A DNA stretch of 64,000 bases. It comes from CAZJYI01 sp964550025. Lineage in GTDB: Bacteria > Verrucomicrobiota > Kiritimatiellia > UBA8416 > CAYOBW01. This document shows positions 7,601 through 14,835 of the stretch, in pieces. Each line of letters opens with the position of its first letter. Position 1 is the stretch's first letter. Position numbers and translations under genes: made by a program. The notes under the pieces were generated by a model. That model worked only from the letters and a program-made list of their open reading frames with translations. It ran no database searches and was not told the origin of the DNA. Location: positions 1 to 64,000 of the forward strand of contig CAZJYI010000019.1 of assembly GCA_964550025.1 (NCBI GenBank), read 5' to 3'.

Positions 7601-9901
7601 CGACGCGATGCGGTCGGATCGGTGACGGAGACCGTCGATCCAATGGGGCGGACCACGATATGGACTCGCGACGAAATGCAGCGCGTGACGGAGCGTGTCG
7701 ACTCGGCGGGACGAAGCACCGCTTTCGCGTACGAGGCCCGCGGACTACTGGCCGGTGTGTCGAATGCCCTCCTGGGGACGAGCTACACCTACAACGAGCT
7801 GGGATTGCTCGAGACGCTGACCGACCCCAACGGCGAAGACTGGGTGTTGAACTACACGGACATGGGGCGGCTCGCGACCATCACCGATCCGCTGTCACGC
7901 ACCAACGTCTATTCGTACGACGCGCGAGGCCGGTTTGCCGGGGCGGTCTTTGCGGACGGGCAGACCGTGGCGGTCGGTCACGATGCCGCGGGCAACGCCA
8001 CGAACCGGACGTACGCGGACGGGACGCGGGTGGAATACGAGTACGATGCGCTCAGCCGGTTGGTGGGCGTCGGGGGGACGACGCCCGAACTGTCCCTGGA
8101 GTACGACGCGGAGAACCGCGTCGTTGGGACGAGAGGCAACGGTCTTGGGAATGCGGCGAACTACGACGATAGCGGGCGGCTCACGCGGGCCTGGTACATC
8201 GTTAGTAACGGGGTAGCCGCGGTGGCATACGCCTACGATCCGGTGACCGGCCTGCTTGAGAGCGTGGAGGATGTGTTGACGGGGACACGGGTGACGTTCC
8301 GCTACGACGCCGACCGCCGGTTGACCGGGATCATGCGCCCCAACGGCGTCAACACGATCTACACCTGGGATGACGCCGGGCGCATCGTGCGCATCCGCGA
8401 AGGGAGGATGATCGATCTGCGCTACACGCTGGATGCGGCGGGCCAGATTACTGGCGCGCGCGTCAAGGCACCGCTGACGATTGCCTCGACAGTGGGGTCC
8501 GGTGTGCAGACGCACAGCGTTGACGCGGCAAGCCAGCTCAGCGGGGGGGGGAATGCCTACGACGGGCGCGGCCGGCAGACGGCCGCGTCAGGCAACACCG
8601 CCTACACCTGGAACGACGCCGGGCAACTTATAGGCGTGTCCAATACGTCTCATACGACCCATATGACTTATAGCGGGGTGGGGGACCTCTTCGCACGTAG
8701 CGTGGATGCTGTAACCAACCGCTTCTACTACAACTATGCGATCGGGATGAAGCCCATTATCAGCGAGCAGAACACGGGTGGGCAGTTTGCTCGCCACTAT
8801 GTCTGGACGCCGGGCGGCGCGCTGCTCTACATGATCGATGCCGCCGACGGCAACAAGGTCTACCACTACCACTTCGACCGCGTCGGATCGACGTTGGCCC
8901 TGACGGATGCCGCCGGAACGGTGACCGACGCGTATGCATATACCCCGTACGGCAGGCTCGCCGGCAGGACCGGTTCGAACCCGCAGCCGTTCCTGTATGT
9001 CGGCCGGTACGGCGTGCGTGCGGAAGGAGAGGACGGCCTCCACCACATGCGCGCGCGGCACTACGACGCTCGCACGGGGCGTTTCCTCTCGCGGGACCCG
9101 GTCTGGCCCTTGCTCGGCGACCCGCTGAGCCTGAACCCCTACCAGTACGTGTCCGCCGATCCCCTTCGGCTCATCGATCCCTGGGGGACGGCTTCCAACG
9201 AGGTCACGTCCGTCAATATCGTCGGCTACAATGTCGAGCCGCTTCCGGGGCAGACTACGTTGGATCTCACCGCTGTTGCGTTCGGCGCCTTCGATCCAAG
9301 TCTCATGGGTGTCTTCGGGACGAACCAGCTTGGCAAGACGACGTGGTCATACCTTGCCGATACCATTTACGTCTACAATGGAAGCGGGTACACCAGTTAT
9401 GCCATGAAGACGGATAGCCAGTTCTACAGCCGTGGGGATTGGATGGAGGACCCGTCCAATTCGCCTCAGCCGTCCGGCACGGCAATGTGGGTGCAGGGCA
9501 CCCCCAGCGACACACCTCACAGTGTCACAATCGCGGGTGAAGCCGTTGATGTCATGACTCAAAGCGTTGATATCGTGACAGGCTTTCAGATGCTAGGCTA
9601 TCCTTTTTCCTGCGACGCTGCCATAAAAGGGTTTGATTTCGAAGGTGATGCCAGAAGGACGGGCGAGCAGTTCTTTTCAGCCGACAATATTTACGTCTCT
9701 CCCACCGGCAAGGGCTATGAGGCGTACGCGCTAAAGAACGTGAATCCCGGCGCTGCCATCAAGTCCGCCTGGGACAGCATAGCGGCGTGGTCCAATCCCG
9801 TCGCCACCGACAAGATTCCACTCGGCGGGGGCTTCTGGTATCAGGCCAGGCAGGAGTTCCGCTGGGAGGAGCAGAACCCAATTGAGGCTGCATTCAAGTA
9901 G
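4625..9901 (+). CDS. Very large secreted RHS/YD-repeat protein
   Basis: 1758 residues. ATG 4625 is chosen because an AAGGAGG sits 7 bp upstream; a GTG at 4619 falls inside that spacing. A signal peptide occupies residues 1-31. From about residue 170 to 1450 there are dozens of YD repeats (YEYDAAGRV type) expected to form the RHS beta-cage. The conserved RHS core follows at about 1410-1520, including HHMRARHYDARTGRFLSRDP and LNPYQYVSADPLRLIDPWG. In polymorphic toxins a variable toxin follows this point. Here the tail of about 235 residues instead has two similar modules (DTIYVYNGSGYTSYAMK...GTAMWVQG and DNIYVSPTGKGYEAYALKN...GGGFWYQA), which look structural. No immunity gene follows. The tail is visibly more AT-rich than the repeats. 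A period-9 repeat at 8638-8673 is read in frame as a Thr/His-rich insertion. Confidence 0.9.
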   Translation: MRTKSASGVLVVSVVVAVCTLLAGLSAMGSQKLDLGDERDKVFVGDPILGNSGGYLFEMPLLDLGGPLPLRFMLRHMDSLPTSSGFPYTGGFQHTSDPEVTWNNTGGGGPELTVLLRNYKFLGYDWNSASNRWEPDVARSVSYEVQETGPSNSNGWYCVSDPENDHVYIFEKNGENSIDVWAHARLRYKMDRNGNTHSYSYVPGHRGMFVETIEDGLGRSFQFQYDGENLAKVSAPSGRSIAFIYEDNAPDAGSNQVIRAVVDPCGGTNTYSYTAIGWSVPVTARQRPLGNTPYSQSYADVTLNRSTNVRVTAQVDAYSNTIAIAYDPHTNRVTETRPDTATVVHEHYRNGGPPKSLRDPLGNTIHYTQTGIGQIASVTDRRGGTTSVGYHGPTGRIEWHLDAEGNLYSNTYTAVSQVFTNPANGELYTNMFYDVTRRDYPDGTYETYATDGRGNVTARVDRVGHTWRYAYDGRGQVLTVTGPEGGVVIYDYNGDATLASRTDSDTGLTTYEYDAAGRVNKITRPDGTSIGLAYDACDRLTAFTNANNQVTTFEYDANGNLVRAVDPAAYSRGYTYDLMDRLTNVTDSVGTTVDYAYDSMGRPVSLTDAAGQETTFTPDLRGWVTNATRAGRSWTLAHDEEGVPIRMTTPLGRRTTHLLDGLGTVTGIVDALDQVYVYDRDAMGRVTLSEDPLGRVTTYEYDGLGHVRSVMAPVVGTASWARNGLGLPVAYTNFNGETWTYGYTAMGRPAAVTNPLGRAVEYSYDTVGRLDRVDYPDGTFVALTRDSEGRVQTRRDRGGFTSSYEYDYAGRLLSVTNAAGGGTSYTRNSDGMPATRTDTDVGVYSNSYDTLRRLTQVTAPDGAAVIYEYDAFNRVTNVVDPRAHARGYEYDADGRLVRTVDPLGNARGYAYDALNRLTNLTDRLGHEWRYEYDAVGNLLSRADPEDLVVEYSYDDADRRTATTVGGQTWRYGYDDQGRLTSRTTPAGRMTTYRRDAVGSVTETVDPMGRTTIWTRDEMQRVTERVDSAGRSTAFAYEARGLLAGVSNALLGTSYTYNELGLLETLTDPNGEDWVLNYTDMGRLATITDPLSRTNVYSYDARGRFAGAVFADGQTVAVGHDAAGNATNRTYADGTRVEYEYDALSRLVGVGGTTPELSLEYDAENRVVGTRGNGLGNAANYDDSGRLTRAWYIVSNGVAAVAYAYDPVTGLLESVEDVLTGTRVTFRYDADRRLTGIMRPNGVNTIYTWDDAGRIVRIREGRMIDLRYTLDAAGQITGARVKAPLTIASTVGSGVQTHSVDAASQLSGGGNAYDGRGRQTAASGNTAYTWNDAGQLIGVSNTSHTTHMTYSGVGDLFARSVDAVTNRFYYNYAIGMKPIISEQNTGGQFARHYVWTPGGALLYMIDAADGNKVYHYHFDRVGSTLALTDAAGTVTDAYAYTPYGRLAGRTGSNPQPFLYVGRYGVRAEGEDGLHHMRARHYDARTGRFLSRDPVWPLLGDPLSLNPYQYVSADPLRLIDPWGTASNEVTSVNIVGYNVEPLPGQTTLDLTAVAFGAFDPSLMGVFGTNQLGKTTWSYLADTIYVYNGSGYTSYAMKTDSQFYSRGDWMEDPSNSPQPSGTAMWVQGTPSDTPHSVTIAGEAVDVMTQSVDIVTGFQMLGYPFSCDAAIKGFDFEGDARRTGEQFFSADNIYVSPTGKGYEAYALKNVNPGAAIKSAWDSIAAWSNPVATDKIPLGGGFWYQARQEFRWEEQNPIEAAFK
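8638..8673. repeat. Period-9 repeat (GTCTCATAC type) inside the RHS gene
   Basis: Four 9-bp units (GTCCAATAC, GTCTCATAC, GACCCATAT, GACTTATAG) lie in frame in the RHS coding sequence and encode the NTSHTTHMTYS segment. The same word recurs at 20362-20388, 21538-21573, 59194-59229 and 62779-62805. Confidence 0.7.
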
Positions 9902-10073
9902 TTCCTGTCGGGTCGATCAGGGTCGATCGCGTCTAGATAGGGGTCACGTCTTAACATTCAACATTTGGTAAGGAGGGATTGATCGGGGTCAGGCCTTGAG
10001 AATGGCGTCTGTGGCGCGATATGGCGGAGACAGGAGACATTTTGGAATTCGGTTCTGCTGCAAGGAGAAACTC
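9902..10073. other. Intergenic region with GGGGTCAGG-type motifs
   Basis: The 172 bp hold an imperfect direct repeat GGGTCGATC, two copies of an aGGGGTCACGtcTTAA / cGGGGTCAGGccTTGA motif, and AACATTCAACATTT, which has the heptamer period. From memory such GGGGTCAGG motifs often border REP-associated transposase loci; this cannot be checked here. A Shine-Dalgarno sequence AAGGAG precedes the ATG at 10074. Confidence 0.35.
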
Positions 10074-11444
10074 ATGACGAATACGTCCCCGACTTTCACG
10101 CGTCGCTCGTTCCTGAAAGCCGCGGCAACCACGGGCGTGACCGTCGGTGCATTGAGCCGCGTCAGTCGTGCGGCGTCGCCCAACGGCAAGGTTCAGCATG
10201 CGTCGATCGGCGTTGGTGGGATGGGGTGGGGCGATCTGCGCCAGATCGGCTCGCACCCGGACGTCGAGATCGTCGCCATCTGTGACGTGGACACCCGCCG
10301 GATGGCGAACGCTGCCGCGAAGTTCCCCCAGGCGCGGCGTTACCAGGATTGGCGCGAGCTGCTGGCGAAGGAAGGCGACAAGGTGGACTCGGTCAACGTG
10401 ACCGTGCCCGATCACATGCACGCGCCCATTGCCATGTCGGCCCTCAACCTTGGCAAGCACGTCTACTGCCAGAAGCCGTTGACCCGTAACCTGCACGAGG
10501 CCCGTCGCGTATCCGCCGTGGCCAAAGAGGCGGGGGTTGTCACCCAGATGGGCATTCAACTCAGCTCAACCATCGGTAGCCGGATGGCGACGAGGATGCT
10601 CCAGGATGGCGTGATCGGCAAGGTCAACGAGGCCCATCTCTGGTCGAACAAGGATCCCTCCCGCTATCGTCCGAAAGGGCCGCGATCGAAAAGGACCGAT
10701 CCCGTGCCGGCGGAAGTGAACTGGGACTGGTGGCTGGGAACGGCGCCGGAGCGGCCGTACGTGCACGGCACCTATCATCCGACCTGGTGGCGCGGGTGGC
10801 AGGACTTCGGATGCGGATGGCTCGGGGACATGGGTTGCCACATCATGGACATGCCCTACCGCGCCCTGGGATTGGGTCTGCCGTTGGCCGTCCACGCCGA
10901 GGTGGAGCCGGAGTGGCGGGACGATCCCGCACGTCGTGTCGAGACCTTTCCCACCTGGCAGATCGTGCGTTACACGTTTCCCGGCACCGACCGGGTTTCG
11001 GGCGACACGATTGACGTGACATGGTCCGACGGTTTCAAGTACCCGCCCGCGGAGTTGACGAAACGGATGGACGGTCGCAAGTTTCCGACGCAAGGCGCCC
11101 TGCTGCTTGGCGAGGAGGGCGTCATGCTCCTCCCCCACGGCGGCGGCCCTCAGTTCTTTCCCGGCGATAAGTTCAAAGGCGTCGAGCGCCCCAAGCTCAG
11201 GCCGATGAACCACTACCACGAGTTCATCAACGCGATACGGGGCAAGCCCGACGCCGCGCTGCAGGCTTCCTTTGACTATGCCGGTCCCCTGACGGAAATG
11301 GTGCTGTTGGGCACGGTGGCCTTGCGCTTTCCGGATCAAGACCTGAAATGGGACGCGCCGAATCTGAAGGTGACCAACGTGGATGGAGCGGACCGGTTTG
11401 TCCGGCGCACTTACCGAGACGGCTGGAGTGTCAGGGGACTCTAG
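10074..11444 (+). CDS. Tat-exported Gfo/Idh/MocA-family oxidoreductase
   Basis: 456 residues. The N-terminus has a twin-arginine signal (TRRSFLKAAATTGVTVG). A Rossmann dinucleotide-binding region follows (IGVGGMGWGD, then VAICDVD), and then the family Lys motif in KHVYCQKPLTRN (EKP in most members, here QKP). The C-terminal half has the alpha/beta dimerisation fold, with WDWW/WWRGW and GDMGCHIMD segments typical of the PVC exported subgroup. These enzymes use a tightly bound NAD(P) to oxidise or isomerise sugars, or act as redox-assisted glycosidases; the substrate here is unknown. The ATG at 10074 has AAGGAG 8 bp upstream. The gene lies upstream of, and in line with, the two beta-propeller genes and the GH95-like gene. 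Confidence 0.9.
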   Translation: MTNTSPTFTRRSFLKAAATTGVTVGALSRVSRAASPNGKVQHASIGVGGMGWGDLRQIGSHPDVEIVAICDVDTRRMANAAAKFPQARRYQDWRELLAKEGDKVDSVNVTVPDHMHAPIAMSALNLGKHVYCQKPLTRNLHEARRVSAVAKEAGVVTQMGIQLSSTIGSRMATRMLQDGVIGKVNEAHLWSNKDPSRYRPKGPRSKRTDPVPAEVNWDWWLGTAPERPYVHGTYHPTWWRGWQDFGCGWLGDMGCHIMDMPYRALGLGLPLAVHAEVEPEWRDDPARRVETFPTWQIVRYTFPGTDRVSGDTIDVTWSDGFKYPPAELTKRMDGRKFPTQGALLLGEEGVMLLPHGGGPQFFPGDKFKGVERPKLRPMNHYHEFINAIRGKPDAALQASFDYAGPLTEMVLLGTVALRFPDQDLKWDAPNLKVTNVDGADRFVRRTYRDGWSVRGL

Positions 11445-11484
11445 GTGGCCCCCATCCGAAAGGGGTTGTGAGTGCAAACGCAAC

Positions 11485-11619
11485 GTAGGACGGTGCTCCG
11501 CGCCGTCCGGGGAGGCAGTACGGAGGTAGAAATGGAGAGCAAACGGAACAAGGTACCACAACTCTCTTCCCTTTTCCTCCTCGCTCTGCCACAAGGACGG
11601 CGCAGGAGCACCGTCCTAC
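11485..11619. repeat. REP pair, family with GTAGGACGGTGCTCC head
   Basis: Inverted arms of about 25 bp (11485-11508 and 11595-11619) differ by one base and start with GTAG when read inward; each can form a GACGG...CCGTC hairpin. They fill most of the gap between the oxidoreductase and the first propeller gene. A single diverged copy of this family is at 49284-49304. Confidence 0.8.
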
Positions 11620-11680
11620 GGGGGATGCCCGAATCTCGTACCCTTTTCGGACTCCAGGTAACAAGCAGGAAGGCGTTTGA

Positions 11681-14600
11681 ATGAGACGGTTCACAGGCAT
11701 AGTGCCTCTGCTCATTGTGTTCGGAGCGTGTGCGGCAGAGACGCTCGACATCGTAGAGACGTCAGGTGTCAAAGGCGGACTCGTGGTGGTTCTGGGATGC
11801 AAGGACGTGGCGTCCGTTGCGAAGCTGCTACCGGGTGACGGCTACCTCGTGAGTGCATTGGACACGGATGCCGATGCCGTCGCGGCGGTCCGGAAGGCAA
11901 TCCTGTCAGAGGGCAGCTCCGGGAAGGTGACGGTGGATGTCTGGAACGGCGAGACGCTGCCGTACGTGGACAACCTGGTCAGTCTCCTGGTCGCCGACGA
12001 GTTGGGATCGGTGCCCGAAGACGAGGTGATGCGGGTCCTGTCGCCGGACGGCGTGGCGCTGATCGGGGACAGGAAGACCATCAAGCCCCGGCCAGACACC
12101 ATCGACGAATGGACGCATTGGCTCTACAACGCCGGCGGCAACGCGGTGGGAAGGGATACCGTGGCGGGGCCGCCCCGACACTTCCAATGGACGGCGTTAC
12201 CGCGGTGGTCGTCGCACCACGACACGGTGCTGACCACCAGCGCGTTGGTGACGTCGGGCGGACGCATCTTCGCCATCGTCAACGAGGCGCCCATCTCTGA
12301 GTTCCACGCTGCATCCCAGGGCAACTGGTTCCTCACCGCGCGGGATGCCTTCAACGGCGTGCTGTTGTGGAAGGTCCCCATGCCGGGTTGGGGGTGGCGG
12401 AGCTGGGGGGAGTCCTTCGCCAAGCGATTCGCCCAGCCCATGCAGTTGCCCTCGCGCCTGGTGGCACAGGGCGACCGCGTCTACGTCACCCTCGGTTTCC
12501 ACGCGCCCCTCAGCGTGCTCGATGCGTCAACGGGAGAAATGCTGAGGACTTATGAGCGCGCGGGATCTGTCGACGAGATCCTGCTTCACGACGGCCGGCT
12601 CATCGTTGCGGCCTACGATCCGAACGACAGCCCGAAGAGCAAGACCGTCCGCGCGATTGACCTGGAAACCGGCAGGCAACTCTGGGAGAGCGGGCCGCAC
12701 GTGGGCGTACCGGCCCGGTACGACGTGGTAGAGCGCTGGGCGCCGTTGACGCTGACAGCCCACGGCAAACGGGTCGTTTTCGTGGCAGTCAAGGACATCG
12801 TCTGTCTCGATCTCGAATCGGGGCAGGAACGATGGCGCAAGGAACGACCAGCCTACCGCGAGCACCGCATGCACCTTGGCGTCAGGCAGTCGGAAAACTG
12901 CACGCTGGTCAACCACGAGGACATCGTGCTGTTCGCCCAGCCTGTAGGGAAACTGGGGCACACGAACCATACCGTGCCTTGCGACCTGTATGCGTTCTCT
13001 GCCAAGACAGGGCAGACGCTCTGGCAATCCAAATGCGGCACGTGGGCCTGGGGCCATCCGGCCGACGTGTTCGCGATTGACGACCTGGTGTGGGTCCACG
13101 AGCACATCCCCACACAGATGAAGGGTCCATCCCCGGTTAAACTCAACTCCCTTGACCACGCCCTACTCGCTCTCGACCTTTGTTCGGGGGAGGTCCGCAA
13201 GAGGATCGGCACGACGGATATCTTCCGCATTGGACACCACCACCGCTGCTACCGCAACAAGGCGACGACCCGGTATGCATTCACATCTCGGCGCGGCACG
13301 GAAACGACGGATCTTGACTCCGGTGAGATACGGCTGCATCCCTGGGTGAGAAGCGAGTGTCGCTTCGGCGTCGTTCCCGCCAACGGTCTGCTTTACACGG
13401 CGCCTCATCCGTGCGCCTGCTACCCCGGCGTGAAACTGACCGGCTTCTGCGCCCTGGCGCCGGAGCGGACGACGTCCTTGCCCCTGGCGTCGAAAGCGGC
13501 GCGACTGGAACGCGGGGCGGTGTACGGTTCATCTTTGGCGCCACCCATCCAGTCCGGCGACGTTCCTGCCGAGTGGCGCACCCACCGTGGTAATGCCAGC
13601 CGCAACGGGTGTGCTCCGACGCATTTGGGGACGAAAGCCGACGTCAAATGGCGGTGTCAGCTCCATGCACCTCTCAGCGCACCGACGGCAGCGGGAGGCA
13701 GCGTCTACGTAGCGGAGAAGGACCGTCATGCGGTGGTCGCGCTCGATGCGGCTACCGGGCGAGTGCGATGGCGCTTTGTCTCCGGCGGACGAGTGGATTC
13801 TCCGCCGAGCATCGCGGCGTCACGCGTAGTCTTCGGCTCCGCGGACGGCTCCGTCTATTGTCTCACCGCTGCCGAGGGAGAGCTCGTCTGGCGTTTTCGT
13901 GTCGCGCCGCGCGACATGCGCATGGTGGCGGACGGTCAGTTCGAATCGGTCTGGCCCGTTCACGGCAGCGTTCTCGTGAGGGATGGAGAGGTCCTGGCGA
14001 CCGCGGGTCGTTCGACATATCTCGACGGAGGTCTGCACGCCTGCCGACTGGACCTGGCGACGGGGCGGCTCATCGAGCAGAAGCCGTTGTCCCACGAGCG
14101 CCTGGTGGACCGCAAGGAACTGACCTCGCGGGCCGTTCGGTACGATCATTACAACACGGACGGTGCGGTGAGTGATTTGCTGACGGCCGGCGATCAGTCC
14201 GTCTTCCTCAAGGCCATTCCTGTGTTCGGCGACGGCAAGCAGGACGGGCCGATGTTGGTGACGCATTCGGGCCTGTTGGACGGAACCATGTTCGAGCGCT
14301 CGTTCTGGTACGTGGTCCGCCCCGACGGACAACCGATTGGCGCCCAACTAATGGTACACGACGACAAGGCCGCGTTCGGATTCAAAGCCTATCCTTCGGC
14401 CCAGCGTGGTGGTCCATGGCACGTGATCGGCACGGGCTACACACTCTTCTCCGCCTCGCTCAGGACGTCGAAAGCGCCGTCCGCGGCACGATCCGTTCCC
14501 ACTCATGTGCCGGATTTCTACCACAAGCCCTTGCGACGTCCTGCATGGCAGGTGAAAGTGCCGGTGCGGGCGCGCGCCATGGTCCTGGCCGACAACGTGT

Positions 14601-14833
14601 TGCTCCTGGCGGGCTCGCCCGATGTCGTCCGGGAGGGGACAGACCCGTACGCCTCGGTCGAGGGCAAGCTGGGCGGCAGAATGCTTGTGGTCGATCGGAA
14701 GGACGGCGGCACGCTTGCCGAGCACGAGCTCGGAGCCATGCCGGTCTGGGACGGCATGGCCGTCGTCGGCAGCCACGTGTACATTGCTATGCGGGACGGG
14801 AGTGTGACATGCGTAGACACCTTGGGAGAGTGA
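11681..14833 (+). CDS. Exported protein: degenerate methyltransferase-like fold plus PQQ-type beta-propeller (copy 1)
   Basis: 1050 residues. A signal peptide (about 1-19) precedes a domain of about 110 residues that follows the class I methyltransferase layout, but with the glycine motif degenerate (VVVLGCKDVAS). A linker DEWTHWLYNAGGNAVG leads into a long PQQ/quinoprotein-type propeller with repeated LDAxTGxxLW motifs, in two blocks (about 160-590 and 620-1050). Between the blocks is a Cys/His-rich signature: HHHRCYRNKAT near residue 519, then PHPCACYPG about 60 residues later. Copy 2 follows 2 bp downstream and has the same architecture. Such proteins are usually named only as PQQ-like or BamB-like; I see no Trp-docking or disulfide-ring motif of true quinoprotein dehydrogenases, so a structural or binding role is as likely as catalysis. 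Function unknown. Confidence 0.8.
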   Translation: MRRFTGIVPLLIVFGACAAETLDIVETSGVKGGLVVVLGCKDVASVAKLLPGDGYLVSALDTDADAVAAVRKAILSEGSSGKVTVDVWNGETLPYVDNLVSLLVADELGSVPEDEVMRVLSPDGVALIGDRKTIKPRPDTIDEWTHWLYNAGGNAVGRDTVAGPPRHFQWTALPRWSSHHDTVLTTSALVTSGGRIFAIVNEAPISEFHAASQGNWFLTARDAFNGVLLWKVPMPGWGWRSWGESFAKRFAQPMQLPSRLVAQGDRVYVTLGFHAPLSVLDASTGEMLRTYERAGSVDEILLHDGRLIVAAYDPNDSPKSKTVRAIDLETGRQLWESGPHVGVPARYDVVERWAPLTLTAHGKRVVFVAVKDIVCLDLESGQERWRKERPAYREHRMHLGVRQSENCTLVNHEDIVLFAQPVGKLGHTNHTVPCDLYAFSAKTGQTLWQSKCGTWAWGHPADVFAIDDLVWVHEHIPTQMKGPSPVKLNSLDHALLALDLCSGEVRKRIGTTDIFRIGHHHRCYRNKATTRYAFTSRRGTETTDLDSGEIRLHPWVRSECRFGVVPANGLLYTAPHPCACYPGVKLTGFCALAPERTTSLPLASKAARLERGAVYGSSLAPPIQSGDVPAEWRTHRGNASRNGCAPTHLGTKADVKWRCQLHAPLSAPTAAGGSVYVAEKDRHAVVALDAATGRVRWRFVSGGRVDSPPSIAASRVVFGSADGSVYCLTAAEGELVWRFRVAPRDMRMVADGQFESVWPVHGSVLVRDGEVLATAGRSTYLDGGLHACRLDLATGRLIEQKPLSHERLVDRKELTSRAVRYDHYNTDGAVSDLLTAGDQSVFLKAIPVFGDGKQDGPMLVTHSGLLDGTMFERSFWYVVRPDGQPIGAQLMVHDDKAAFGFKAYPSAQRGGPWHVIGTGYTLFSASLRTSKAPSAARSVPTHVPDFYHKPLRRPAWQVKVPVRARAMVLADNVLLLAGSPDVVREGTDPYASVEGKLGGRMLVVDRKDGGTLAEHELGAMPVWDGMAVVGSHVYIAMRDGSVTCVDTLGE

Positions 14834-14835
14834 CC

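Noticed and set aside
9180..9901. Polymorphic toxin with immunity gene
   Set aside because: The tail is a duplicated beta-rich module, no catalytic toxin motif is visible, and the next gene is an exported oxidoreductase after a 170-bp gap.
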